Part shown: one piece after another, positions 7,647-15,389 of the stretch
Numbering within the stretch: position 1 is the stretch's first letter
Layout: every line of letters begins with the position of its first letter
Source: an uncultured Bacteroides sp.
GTDB lineage: Bacteria > Bacteroidota > Bacteroidia > Bacteroidales > Bacteroidaceae
Direction: 5' to 3'
NCBI GenBank assembly: GCA_900755095.1
Contig: CAAEFE010000120.1
Coordinates: 47,998-111,997, forward strand
DNA length: 64,000 nucleotides
Made by a program: the position numbers and the translations under genes
The notes under the pieces: generated by a model
What the model saw: only the letters and a program-made list of their open reading frames with translations
Told to the model about the DNA's origin: nothing
The model's database searches: none

Positions 7647-8075
7647 CTACTTTTGATAAGAAATTACTTGGGAATACTCTTTCACCGCATCAAAACACGG
7701 GCATCCTTTCATCGGATTTAAGTCTCGGTGTCCCACGACCAGTGCTTTCGGATACTGCCTTTTCAACTCCCTTAACAAGGCAAGCAAAGCTCCTTTTTGC
7801 TCCAATGTACGCGTATCTTTCGGTTTCCCGTTCGCATCCAATCCTCCCTCATAACAAACACCTATCGAATGGGTGTTATGATTACGGCAGTGTGCTCCAA
7901 TCTTTTCTAAAGCACGTCCTCGGTGGATCTCCCCATCGCGAGTAATGTAAAAATGATAGCCAATATCACGGAAACCACGGTGCAAGATATGATCCTGTCG
8001 GCAAGCCTCCGCCGAAAGGGATTTTCCTTCCGACGTGGCACTGCAATGAATGATAATTAATGTAATAGTCCGCAT
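7647..8075 (-). CDS. N-acetylmuramoyl-L-alanine amidase (Amidase_2, T7-lysozyme-like)
   Basis: The 142-residue protein is about one Amidase_2 domain. Zinc ligands are readable as H10 (LIIIHCSAT), H116 (VVGHRDLNP) and C125 (MKGCPCFDA), with Y40 and K123 in the catalytic positions known from T7 lysozyme. It would cut the amide bond between MurNAc and L-Ala in peptidoglycan. There is no signal peptide, so export must depend on another route or on membrane leakage. It lies 4 bases after the gene for a one-helix membrane protein. This amidase is a standard neighbour of Bacteroides capsule loci; its role there is not established. Confidence 0.92.
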   Translation of the reverse strand: MRTITLIIIHCSATSEGKSLSAEACRQDHILHRGFRDIGYHFYITRDGEIHRGRALEKIGAHCRNHNTHSIGVCYEGGLDANGKPKDTRTLEQKGALLALLRELKRQYPKALVVGHRDLNPMKGCPCFDAVKEYSQVISYQK

Positions 8076-8079
8076 GGGG

Positions 8080-8187
8080 TTACATACAACTCTGTACTCC
8101 GATCAAGCCTCCGATAGCGGTGGCAACGGTGATGATTACTTTGATAATGAAGCTCCATACGGAGCGGGGAGAAGATGATTTACTCAT
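8080..8187 (-). CDS. 35-residue membrane peptide ('smalltalk' protein)
   Basis: The peptide starts MSKSSSPRSVWSFIIKVIIT, continues with a Gly/Ala-rich hydrophobic stretch (about residues 11-32) and ends VQSCM. It has a short basic/serine head and one predicted membrane helix. It lies 4 bases upstream of the amidase start and is transcribed with it. Public annotation calls proteins of this kind in this place 'smalltalk'; I rely on memory for that name. The size and pairing recall a holin or a membrane adaptor for the amidase, but function is unknown. Confidence 0.8.
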   Translation of the reverse strand: MSKSSSPRSVWSFIIKVIITVATAIGGLIGVQSCM

Positions 8188-8214
8188 ACAATAACAAGTT
8201 TTAAATAAATTAAT

Positions 8215-8355
8215 AATAGTTTTCTTTTACCACAGATTTACCGTAGGTTTGTCATAGATTTACCACAGATCTACACAGACTCACACAGATAAATAATCGA
8301 CTACTTTACAACTACCAATTCAATATAATCTGTGGAAATCTGTGTGATCAGTGGT
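8215..8355. repeat. dispersed 'CCACAGATT'-type inverted repeat region
   Basis: The spacer contains several forms of ACCACAGATT/ACACAGA in one direction (about 8230-8290) and the reverse form CTGTGGAAATCTGTGTG (about 8331-8347), making an imperfect inverted repeat. Such palindromic, ACACAG-rich spacers look like a dispersed intergenic repeat family. It could fold as a bidirectional structure between the HU gene end and the smalltalk start. Confidence 0.55.
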
Positions 8356-8362
8356 GAATCTT

Positions 8363-8851
8363 TTAGGCAGCCGGGTCAGGTGCTTCGCCACCTCCATCCG
8401 GTTTCGGATCAGGGTTGTCACCTGAATCAGAACCTCCTCCGGCAGTTGTCGGTTTCTGATATTCCGCCTGCTGCTTCAATTGGCTGTCGAGTTTCAGATT
8501 ATTGGTCGACAGATTACCGGTGGCACGGGCTTTCAGACGCATGCCGCTAATATTCTTTTCCAACGAGAACTCTTCCAGCGTATCAGCCGCCTTACTGCGA
8601 ATACCCACACCAAAAATGGCAAGATCATCAATTTTCACACACTTGCCGTCCAGCAACAATTCCTTGATGCAATCTACCATATCCGAAAGCACACCTTTGA
8701 TGACACCACCGGAATACGGTGAATTGTGCTTCGACATGTGTTCGGCAAGCTTTGCCAAATCAAACGTCTCGTCGCTTACTGCACGGGCGAACCACTTACC
8801 CGCATTCAAGCCTTTCTTCTGCTGGTTCTGATAAATTTTGTAACGAATCAT
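8363..8851 (-). CDS. HU family DNA-binding protein with acidic/proline-rich tail
   Basis: Starting at the Met of MIRYKIYQNQQKKGLNAGKW the protein has 162 residues. An upstream in-frame extension to 8914 is rejected because it would include the likely promoter box. The body resembles the HU/IHF-like fold found in Bacteroides (VIKGVLSDMVDCIKELLLDG, then DLAIFGVGIRSKAA), and the tail is rich in Gly, Asp and Pro (GGGSDSGDNPDPKPDGGG). Proteins of this type bind DNA and may act as nucleoid or regulatory factors. It is transcribed towards smalltalk and the amidase. Confidence 0.85.
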   Translation of the reverse strand: MIRYKIYQNQQKKGLNAGKWFARAVSDETFDLAKLAEHMSKHNSPYSGGVIKGVLSDMVDCIKELLLDGKCVKIDDLAIFGVGIRSKAADTLEEFSLEKNISGMRLKARATGNLSTNNLKLDSQLKQQAEYQKPTTAGGGSDSGDNPDPKPDGGGEAPDPAA

Positions 8852-8911
8852 AAAACAATAAATTAAAGGGTTAAACATATTGTCCGGGGATTCTTTTCCC
8901 TTTCGACGATA

Positions 8912-8919
8912 CAAAAATA
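8912..8919 (-). promoter_or_regulatory. -7 promoter box for the HU gene
   Basis: On the - strand the site reads TATTTTTG, matching the Bacteroides -7 consensus TANNTTTG, 60 bases before the chosen start. No clear TTTG -33 box was confirmed. Confidence 0.55.
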
Positions 8920-8970
8920 CTACTCCGAATCTCCCGGAAATCAGCTGTGCACGGTTGTGTCTGGTAGCGG

Positions 8971-9022
8971 TCGGTTATTTGTCATTATAGTCGGTTATTC
9001 AATGGAAAAACGTTGGTTATAT
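8971..9022 (+). promoter_or_regulatory. three spaced CGGTTAT-like direct repeats upstream of DUF4248 gene
   Basis: TCGGTTATT occurs at 8971 and again at 8991, and a related TTGGTTATA at 9013. The spacings are about 20 and 22 bases, near two helical turns, and the last copy overlaps the -33 region of the downstream promoter. This looks like an operator array, perhaps for the HU protein or DUF4248 product. That is inference. Confidence 0.5.
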
Positions 9023-9035
9023 AGTCGTTTTTTGT

Positions 9036-9043
9036 TATTTTTG
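9036..9043 (+). promoter_or_regulatory. -7 promoter box for the DUF4248 gene
   Basis: TATTTTTG matches TANNTTTG; a TTGG at 9013-9016 lies 19 bases upstream as a possible -33 element. The start codon is 28 bases downstream. Confidence 0.6.
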
Positions 9044-9070
9044 TAACAGTAAATCAGAAATATATCCATC

Positions 9071-9289
9071 ATGAGTGAATTTAAAATACGTGCTTACGGG
9101 CGCATGGAACTGGCGCAACTCTATTCTCCACAACTAACTGACATCGCTGCCTATCGAAAGATGAAGAAATGGATCTTTTTGTGCCCCGGACTTCTGCAAC
9201 GCCTGTACGACTTAGGCTACGAATCAAAGCGACGCTCATTCACACCGTTGGAGGTGAGAGTTATTGTGGATGCTTTAGGAGAGCCTTAA
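9071..9289 (+). CDS. DUF4248 domain-containing small protein
   Basis: The 72-residue protein (MSEFKIRAYGRMELAQLYSP...) matches the small DUF4248 family found beside the VirE/DUF3987 genes near Bacteroides capsule loci. RAYGRMELAQLYSP looks like the first part of a helix-turn-helix or recognition fold, with aromatic and basic residues near the centre (MKKWIFLCPGLLQRLYDLGY). Function is unknown. It is divergent from the HU gene and has its own promoter with three repeats upstream. Confidence 0.85.
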   Translation: MSEFKIRAYGRMELAQLYSPQLTDIAAYRKMKKWIFLCPGLLQRLYDLGYESKRRSFTPLEVRVIVDALGEP

Positions 9290-9290
9290 A

Positions 9291-9349
9291 TAAAGCACCG
9301 CTTTACGATGTCTAAAGCTTAGTTTTACACCTCCTAAAGCGATGCTTTA
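9291..9349. repeat. TAAAGC-NNN-GCTTTA palindromes
   Basis: Two palindromic units (TAAAGCACCGCTTTA at 9291-9305 and TAAAGCGATGCTTTA at 9335-9349) flank a weaker copy at about 9312-9327. The same unit is present three times at 61885-61945, so this is a small dispersed repeat family. It lies between convergent genes and may help end transcription on both strands. Confidence 0.75.
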
Positions 9350-9448
9350 TGCAGGACAAACGATTGTTTCAGTCAAAACGGATGTGGTAATTGAAATGAC
9401 TACTGCATCCGTAAATAAAACGGGTACAGTAGGTACACTTTTTCCGGT

Positions 9449-11290
9449 TCACTCATACACACACGCACGCGTATACAACCCTTTACCGTCCATACTGATT
9501 AATTTTCCGTGTTTGGTGAGACGCTTCAGCCAAGTGAGGGCTGTGTTTTCTTTAATTCCCATGGCAACTGCTTCTTCCAGTAACTGTGTACGAGTAAATT
9601 CATCACCCAGTTTCTGGAAGAGATAATCACGATCGGCATTAGGACGGTGGCTGATTTCTGTATTGGGGAGGAACGATAGAATATGCGTGGCATGACAGTA
9701 GAGAGGTTCCGCAAGACTAAGCACAGCATGAAAGTCTTCCTGTGAAATGGATACATCCCAACGAGTGATGATGTCATCTTTGCGGTTGTCCGTAGGAATT
9801 TCCTTGTCCGGTGTGAAAGGAGAGGTGGGAGAGGTCTTGAAGTCGTAGGGCTGCGGGCTTTCGAGGGCACGCAATACGGCTACTTCCGACATGATTCTGC
9901 ATAGATTGACGGCTAGACGTGCCACAAAACTATACATTTCCCTTCCATTAGCTACACTGGAGCGTTCAAACAAGTCGGAAAAGACGGTGTCGATTTCTTC
10001 TTTTTGTTCATCCGTAAGTTGCAGGGTATGAATGCCGTGTGTTTTTATCACGCTCAACTTTTCTTTCCATTCCAGTCCCATAGCGGTGAATATCTCCTCC
10101 CAATCTATCTCGTTGTCCATAAATTGGCTGATCCATTTACTGATTCCGCACATGTAATAATATAATTGGCGGGAGTATGATCCGTCTTCTGCCGTCGGAA
10201 TGAAAGTTTGCACCTGCGACGGCGTACCCGAAATCAGGACGGAAAGATAGCTTTTCTTCACTTCCCGGTATTCCTGGTCGGTGCGGCGGTTGTAGGACAA
10301 GCGGTCGTGGTCGAACGCTTTGCGCAGGGTATCGCTCCAATGACCGTGATCCGATCCGATGGCGGTGGAAAGGGTGTCCGCTTCCGCTTCGCAGATAAGT
10401 CCGGTTCCGTCGGAGTCCATGATGTTTTGTAGGATACCCGTACCGGTGTTGTTGCCCGAAATGAGGAACATCCTGTTAGGGGGCATTTGTGGAGCCTCCT
10501 TTTTGGTTCGTTCTTTTCCCATTGCATCGTACTCGGCTTTCTCTTTTTTGTATGCTTTCATCTGTATGGTCACTTCTTTGCGGATCTCGTCGTGGATAGG
10601 TTCCACGAGTAAGCGGATGTAGGAAAGGATACCTTTGCCGGAAGCCGAAGGAGCCACTACGAAACATTGGAGGCTGGGGTGATGGTATTTGCCGCCATAT
10701 AGGCATCGCACGTGGCGCGACATACAGGCACCCAGGGCAGTGAGCGCTCCCAATAACATGATGTCGTGTTGTATTGGGCTGCTCCCGGCTTTTATGATAC
10801 GTTGCAAGAATTCCGGCCAGTTGTTTTTCGGAAAAGTGGGCAATTGATGTTGCGGTTCACTGCCCGGCAATAGTTCTTCTTCCCCTTCTCTTTCTTCGGA
10901 GATATTGTCATTCCCTACCTTATTATACGCGCCCGTGTGTGGGGGAAATTTGCGTGCTGTACCTGCTGTACCTTTTGTACCTGTGGGATGTTTGGGCATT
11001 TCTTCTATGCAGATGCTTACTCCCGTCGCTTCGGCCAGGTGGAAAGCGGTGCCCAAGTGCACTTCTCCACGTTGGGTGTGGAGTGCGTTGGAGAATACCC
11101 GTTCGGCATGTTCGCGCTGATACTTGGGAGACACCCGGCACAGGCGATGAAAAAAGTCACGTCCTGCTTCACCGCAATCCGTTGCGATGGCGAATGACAA
11201 TTGTACGTATTCAAGATAAGTGGGAGCAATGTCCGCTCCTGCCGCTTCGACTGCTTCGGTGAGGCGGCATAAAGATTCAATATCGGTCAT
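9449..11290 (-). CDS. PriCT-2 / DUF3987 primase-helicase-like protein
   Basis: The 613-residue protein has an N-terminal helical domain (about 1-95) resembling the primase C-terminal PriCT-2 domain, then a low-complexity linker (100-150, GTKGTAGTA), then a DUF3987 domain with a P-loop-like VVAPSASGKG (Walker-type Gly-Lys at about 214-220). The N-terminal part fits a replication-related ancestry, as in plasmid or phage primases, but the partner gene and setting are typical of Bacteroides capsule borders. The cellular role is unknown. It lies 38 bases after the VirE-like gene and is probably co-transcribed with it. Confidence 0.85.
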   Translation of the reverse strand: MTDIESLCRLTEAVEAAGADIAPTYLEYVQLSFAIATDCGEAGRDFFHRLCRVSPKYQREHAERVFSNALHTQRGEVHLGTAFHLAEATGVSICIEEMPKHPTGTKGTAGTARKFPPHTGAYNKVGNDNISEEREGEEELLPGSEPQHQLPTFPKNNWPEFLQRIIKAGSSPIQHDIMLLGALTALGACMSRHVRCLYGGKYHHPSLQCFVVAPSASGKGILSYIRLLVEPIHDEIRKEVTIQMKAYKKEKAEYDAMGKERTKKEAPQMPPNRMFLISGNNTGTGILQNIMDSDGTGLICEAEADTLSTAIGSDHGHWSDTLRKAFDHDRLSYNRRTDQEYREVKKSYLSVLISGTPSQVQTFIPTAEDGSYSRQLYYYMCGISKWISQFMDNEIDWEEIFTAMGLEWKEKLSVIKTHGIHTLQLTDEQKEEIDTVFSDLFERSSVANGREMYSFVARLAVNLCRIMSEVAVLRALESPQPYDFKTSPTSPFTPDKEIPTDNRKDDIITRWDVSISQEDFHAVLSLAEPLYCHATHILSFLPNTEISHRPNADRDYLFQKLGDEFTRTQLLEEAVAMGIKENTALTWLKRLTKHGKLISMDGKGLYTRACVYE

Positions 11291-11328
11291 GTTTTGATTT
11301 TTATAAAATAATGTTTAATTATTCTCGT

Positions 11329-11955
11329 TTACTTGGTTCTGAACAATGCTTCCGGGTCGTAACTAAGGAAACAGGATCTCACGAGGTCTTTGCCGGAGAA
11401 ATCTACTTTGGATTTCGTTTCGGAAGAAACCGCTGTTACCGTATTGTATGCCGTCTCTACGTACCGCATCGCCCAACTCATGTTTTCTGTGATATTTTTT
11501 GTATCATTTGTCGTGGAGGAATAATGGCAAGGAACAAATGCCTTTACACCCAGTCCGCTGGGGCTGATAAAGGTGAGTACAGGTTGTAGGAGAGGGTCGT
11601 CATAGAGCATACGTCGCATTTCTACTGCTTCCTGATAAGAGTGGAGACCGTCCACATCTACTATCACCAGATGAGACGGGGAGACGAAATCCTTACAGCT
11701 ACGGCGGGTGAATGTGCCGCAAGGGGTCACATACGGAAGCAATGATGCTTTGGCGGCTCGTATATCTGTGGCATTCCGTACTTGTGCGGTCAGGGTTTTG
11801 AGATTCTCATTGCAAGTAATCATTTGGAAAACTTGTTCGATGGAGACTTCGCAGAAGGGGATAAGCGTGGGAGGAGTCATCAGTCGGCCTTGTTTGTCTT
11901 TGATGGGAGCGATAGGTGGCATAAAATAGGACATTCTGTAGTTGTTTGACATCAT
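11329..11955 (-). CDS. VirE N-terminal / BT4734-like domain protein
   Basis: The 208-residue protein has the archaeo-eukaryotic-primase-like core seen in VirE-N/BT4734 proteins: HLVIVDVDGLHSYQEA, FISPSGLGVKAFV, and a late VDFSGKDLVRSCFLSYDP. In other members this part is fused to or followed by PriCT and DUF3987 domains; here they are two genes in tandem. The order suggests a primase/helicase pair from a mobile-element ancestor kept beside capsule loci. Met1 and Met2 are both possible starts. Catalytic activity has not been shown from this sequence. Confidence 0.85.
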   Translation of the reverse strand: MMSNNYRMSYFMPPIAPIKDKQGRLMTPPTLIPFCEVSIEQVFQMITCNENLKTLTAQVRNATDIRAAKASLLPYVTPCGTFTRRSCKDFVSPSHLVIVDVDGLHSYQEAVEMRRMLYDDPLLQPVLTFISPSGLGVKAFVPCHYSSTTNDTKNITENMSWAMRYVETAYNTVTAVSSETKSKVDFSGKDLVRSCFLSYDPEALFRTK

Positions 11956-11982
11956 TTTCTTTTTGTTATAAGTTAAAATGTT

Positions 11983-11990
11983 TATTTTTG
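11983..11990 (+). promoter_or_regulatory. -7 promoter box for the small frameshifted gene
   Basis: TATTTTTG matches TANNTTTG, with TTTG at 11962-11965 about 17 bases upstream. It points to the ATG at 12123 and leaves a leader of about 125 bases. Confidence 0.5.
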
Positions 11991-12122
11991 CAAAAAATAT
12001 GAGTGTGTTTCAAAAACACGGCATGAAGGTAGTAATAACAAAATAGACTCTACCCTGATATGTGAGGATAAAAGTTAAAATATTTAATTATTAAAGTGTG
12101 TATTTAACAACAAAAAACAAAG

Positions 12123-12397
12123 ATGAAAAAGAAAACGGTTTGTTGCAGTGATTTGGGAGCTTATATTAATGAGTTGCTTAAACGTGCGAAATTGAAAAAT
12201 GAGTATGTATGCGAGACCCTGGGTATGGGACATGATGTTTTGAATGGCATAAAAAAGGGCTAAATCTCCCATTGAACGATTATATAAAAGTAATGAATCT
12301 CTGTTTGAATGCCTACAACGAAGAGGAGATTGAACTGATTTTGAATACGTTGGTGAGAATGTATCTGCGCTACTACAAGAAGAGGATAGTGGAGTAA
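12123..12397 (+). CDS. small helix-turn-helix-like protein with -1 frameshift at A AAA AAG
   Basis: The ATG at 12123 opens a frame of 46 codons ending in TAA at 12261-12263. At 12251-12257 the frame-0 codons form A AAA AAG, the same heptamer used by dnaX for -1 frameshifting. Slipping back one base gives GGG CTA AAT and an open frame to TAA at 12395-12397, for a joined product of about 91 residues. The joined peptide looks continuous: VCETLGMGHDVLNGI then KKGLNLPLNDYIKVM resembles a Cro/XRE recognition unit, followed by acidic and basic helices. It may be a programmed frameshift or a broken gene; no obvious downstream stimulatory hairpin was seen. It is followed by a strong terminator, which supports a real gene. 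Confidence 0.6.
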
Positions 12398-12417
12398 TCC
12401 GTGAAATAATTGATAGA

Positions 12418-12457
12418 AAATCCCGGCTGAATAAATAAAAACGGCCGGGATTTTTTT
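12418..12457 (+). terminator. strong rho-independent terminator
   Basis: AATCCCGGC pairs with GCCGGGATT across an A-rich loop and is followed by a run of seven T. It ends the small helix-turn-helix-like gene. Confidence 0.88.
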
Positions 12458-12577
12458 GTTTAGGATGTCTATTTGTCATTCTTGGGAAATATCAAATGGT
12501 AGCCATACCTTTTCCGTGTGCGATAACGAAAACACAAAAAATAACATTTTATTAGGTAGAAAAAGTTTGAGGAATGC

Positions 12578-12607
12578 TTCGTAGTTCACAAATAATGATT
12601 AAATTTG
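12578..12607 (+). promoter_or_regulatory. promoter of the rseC-rnf operon
   Basis: A -7 box TAAATTTG lies at 12600-12607 and a TTCG at 12578-12581 sits 18 bases upstream as an imperfect -33 box. The first start codon is 28 bases downstream. Confidence 0.6.
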
Positions 12608-12635
12608 CCGCGATTTGTAATGCGGAGTTTGCAAA

Positions 12636-13061
12636 ATGACGAATAATACTATAAAGCATCTAGGTATTGTGGAAAACATACAGGGTTCTCATCTGTCGGT
12701 GAGGATTGTCCAGACATCGGCTTGTGCGGCATGTAGCGCAAAGGGGCATTGTTCCTCGGCGGATAGTAAGGACAAAATCATAGATATCATAGATACCGCA
12801 GCTTCTTCCTATCAGGTGGGAGAGAAGGTGATGGTGGTCGGCGAAACGTCGATGGGCATGATGGCGGTAGTGTTGGCTTTCGTACTTCCTTTCGTACTTC
12901 TTATATTTTCGTTGTTTCTTTTGATGGCATTGATAGAGAATGAACTGTATGCGGCTCTTCTTTCTCTGGCTGTCCTTATACCTTATTATTTCGTTTTATG
13001 GCTTAACAAAACGCGACTCAAACAACAATTTTCATTTACTATAAAACCAATAAATAACTAA
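12636..13061 (+). CDS. rseC: RseC/MucC family positive regulator (SoxR-reducing system)
   Basis: The 141-residue protein has an N-terminal soluble part with Cys pairs (TSACAACSAKGHC, residues about 29-41) and two hydrophobic helices in the middle (about 69-111), as in RseC proteins. RseC-like genes are often next to rnf/rsx genes and are thought to help reduce or assemble the Rnf complex. It lies 7 bases before rnfB, so it is the first gene of this operon. The assignment rests on layout and gene order as much as on sequence. Confidence 0.85.
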   Translation: MTNNTIKHLGIVENIQGSHLSVRIVQTSACAACSAKGHCSSADSKDKIIDIIDTAASSYQVGEKVMVVGETSMGMMAVVLAFVLPFVLLIFSLFLLMALIENELYAALLSLAVLIPYYFVLWLNKTRLKQQFSFTIKPINN

Positions 13062-13068
13062 AAACATT

Positions 13069-14022
13069 ATGAATTTGATTCTGATTGCAGTGATTTCATT
13101 GGGAGCTATAGCGCTCGTGCTGGCCGCTATTCTTTATGTGGCTTCCAAGAAATTTGCCGTGTATGAAGACCCGCGGATTGCCCAGGTGGGAGAAGTGCTT
13201 CCCCAGGCTAATTGTGGTGGATGTGGCTATCCCGGTTGTAGCGGCTTTGCCGACGCTTGCGTCAAAGCCGGTTCGCTGGATGGTAAATTCTGCCCCGTAG
13301 GCGGACAGCCTGTCATGGCACAAATTGCTGATATCCTAGGGCTTGCAGCCGGAGAAGCTGAACCGATGGTAGCAGTGGTAAGATGTAACGGAACGTGTAT
13401 GAATCGTCCGCGTATTAATCAGTACGACGGTGCGAAGAGTTGCGCTATTGCCGCTTCGCTCTATGGTGGGGAAACGGGTTGTAGTTACGGATGTCTGGGG
13501 TGTGGTGACTGTGTGGCTGCCTGCCAGTTCGATGCCATCCACATGAATCCTGAAACAGGACTTCCGGAAGTGGATGAAGCGAAATGTACCGCTTGCGGTG
13601 CCTGTGTGAAGGCTTGTCCGAAGGCGATCATCGAAATCCGTCCGCAAGGAAAGAAATCACGCCGTGTGTATATCTCTTGTGTGAATAAAGACAAGGGAGC
13701 TGTGGCACGCAAGGCTTGTACGGTGAGTTGTATCGGCTGTGGCAAATGCGTGAAGACTTGTCCGTTCGAAGCTATCACGTTGGAGAACAACTTGGCTTAC
13801 ATCGATCCGCACAAGTGCAAATCTTGCCGGAAATGTGTGGAAGTCTGTCCGCAGAATACCATTATCGAATTGAATTTCCCGCCGAGGAAACCGAAAGAAG
13901 AAGCTCCGGCTGCTCCAAAACCGGCTGCTGTTTCTAAAGAAGCGGTGGAAACTCCTGCACCGGCGGCAAAAGTGGAAACTCCTGCTGAAAAGGCTACAGA
14001 AGCTCCGAAAGTAACAGAATAA
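13069..14022 (+). CDS. rnfB: Rnf electron transport complex subunit B
   Basis: The 317-residue protein has one N-terminal membrane helix, a first Fe-S cluster motif (C49, C52, C57, C75) and several ferredoxin-type CxxCxxCxxxCP motifs further on (for example CTACGACVKACP and CIGCGKCVKTCP). RnfB accepts electrons from reduced ferredoxin and passes them into the Rnf complex. The C-terminal 40 residues are rich in Ala, Pro, Lys and Glu, an extension seen in some Bacteroidetes. The operon order rnfBCDGEA is complete here. Confidence 0.97.
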   Translation: MNLILIAVISLGAIALVLAAILYVASKKFAVYEDPRIAQVGEVLPQANCGGCGYPGCSGFADACVKAGSLDGKFCPVGGQPVMAQIADILGLAAGEAEPMVAVVRCNGTCMNRPRINQYDGAKSCAIAASLYGGETGCSYGCLGCGDCVAACQFDAIHMNPETGLPEVDEAKCTACGACVKACPKAIIEIRPQGKKSRRVYISCVNKDKGAVARKACTVSCIGCGKCVKTCPFEAITLENNLAYIDPHKCKSCRKCVEVCPQNTIIELNFPPRKPKEEAPAAPKPAAVSKEAVETPAPAAKVETPAEKATEAPKVTE

Positions 14023-14046
14023 TAACAGAATAAAATACAGAACTGT

Positions 14047-15384
14047 ATGTTAAAGACATTTTCAATTGGTGGAGTTCATCCACACGAAAATAAATTGTCG
14101 GCACATCAACCTATTATCACAGCGGAAGTTCCTGCAAAGGCTGTTATTTTGCTGGGGCAGCACATTGGTGCGCCTGCAAAACCGGTTGTAGCGAAAGGGG
14201 ATGTGGTAAAGGTAGGCACTAAAATTGCTGAACCTGCCGGCTTTGTTTCGGCAGCAATTCACTCTTCGGTCAGTGGTAAAGTGGCGAAGATTGATACTAT
14301 TGTCGATGCCAGCGGTTATGCGAAACCTGCTATCTTTATCGATGTGGAAGGCGACGAATGGGAAGAAACAATCGACCGTAGCGCCACACTGGTGAAGGAA
14401 TGTGAACTTCCGGCAGAAGAGATCGTGAAGAAAATTGCCGATGCCGGAATCGTTGGTCTGGGCGGTGCTTGTTTCCCTACACAGGTGAAACTTTGTCCTC
14501 CTCCTTCTTTTAAGGCTGAATGTGTGATTATCAATGCTGTAGAGTGTGAACCTTATTTGACTGCCGACCATCAGCTGATGCTGGAACACGCGGAAGAAAT
14601 CATGGTAGGCGTTTCTATCCTGATGAAAGCGGTGAAAGTGAACAAGGCATTTATCGGAATCGAAAATAATAAGCCCGATGCTATCGAACTGATGACTAAA
14701 GTAGCTTCCAGCTATGCAGGCATCGAAGTCGTTCCCTTGAAGGTGAAATATCCGCAAGGAGGTGAAAAGCAGCTGATCGATGCGATCACCAAACGTCAGG
14801 TGGCGAGCGGTGCGTTGCCTATCTCTACGGGAGCAGTCGTGCAAAACGTGGGAACGGCGTTTGCCGTTTATGAAGCTGTGCAGAAGAATAAACCGTTGTT
14901 TGAACGGGTGATTACCGTGACGGGAAAGTCGGTTGCGAAGCCGTCCAACTTCCTGGCCCGTATCGGTACACCGATGAAACAGTTGATTGACGCTTGCGGT
15001 GGTCTGCCCGAAGATACGGGTAAGGTGATCGGTGGCGGTCCGATGATGGGTAAGGCGCTCGTAAATATCGAGGTTCCTACTGCGAAGGGCAGTTCCGGCA
15101 TCCTGATTATGAACCGGAAGGAAGCCAAACGTGGTGAAGCTCAAACCTGCATCCGTTGCGCAAAGTGCGTGAGTGCCTGTCCGATGGGACTGGAACCGTA
15201 CTTACTCGGAGCCTTGTCTGAAAACGGAGATTTTGAAACAATGGAAAAAGAAAGAATCATGGATTGTATTGAGTGCGGCTCTTGCCAGTTCACTTGTCCT
15301 GCCAACCGTCCGCTGCTCGACTATTGTCGTCTGGGTAAAGGCAAAGTAGGAGCTATGATTCGTGCACGTCAAGCTAAAAAATAA
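14047..15384 (+). CDS. rnfC: Rnf electron transport complex subunit C
   Basis: The 445-residue protein has an N-terminal barrel-like region, a flavin/NADH-binding centre resembling NuoF (GLGGACFPTQVK), and two C-terminal 4Fe-4S motifs (CIRCAKCVSACP and CIECGSCQFTCP). RnfC is the NAD(H)-side peripheral subunit. It lacks the long Ala/Lys-rich tail of proteobacterial RnfC. It follows rnfB by 24 bases. Confidence 0.97.
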   Translation: MLKTFSIGGVHPHENKLSAHQPIITAEVPAKAVILLGQHIGAPAKPVVAKGDVVKVGTKIAEPAGFVSAAIHSSVSGKVAKIDTIVDASGYAKPAIFIDVEGDEWEETIDRSATLVKECELPAEEIVKKIADAGIVGLGGACFPTQVKLCPPPSFKAECVIINAVECEPYLTADHQLMLEHAEEIMVGVSILMKAVKVNKAFIGIENNKPDAIELMTKVASSYAGIEVVPLKVKYPQGGEKQLIDAITKRQVASGALPISTGAVVQNVGTAFAVYEAVQKNKPLFERVITVTGKSVAKPSNFLARIGTPMKQLIDACGGLPEDTGKVIGGGPMMGKALVNIEVPTAKGSSGILIMNRKEAKRGEAQTCIRCAKCVSACPMGLEPYLLGALSENGDFETMEKERIMDCIECGSCQFTCPANRPLLDYCRLGKGKVGAMIRARQAKK

Positions 15385-15389
15385 CGAAT

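Noticed and set aside
7601..7945. + strand ORF opposite the amidase gene
   Set aside because: It lies within the antisense of a gene with clear catalytic motifs and has no recognisable domain or ribosome-binding site.
8852..8914. Upstream extension of the HU gene to 8914
   Set aside because: It contains the predicted -7 box and unlike residues; the MIRYKIYQ start fits the family better.
12084..12479. - strand ORF of 131 residues over the frameshifted gene
   Set aside because: It runs through the terminator hairpin and reads as an antisense shadow with no family features.
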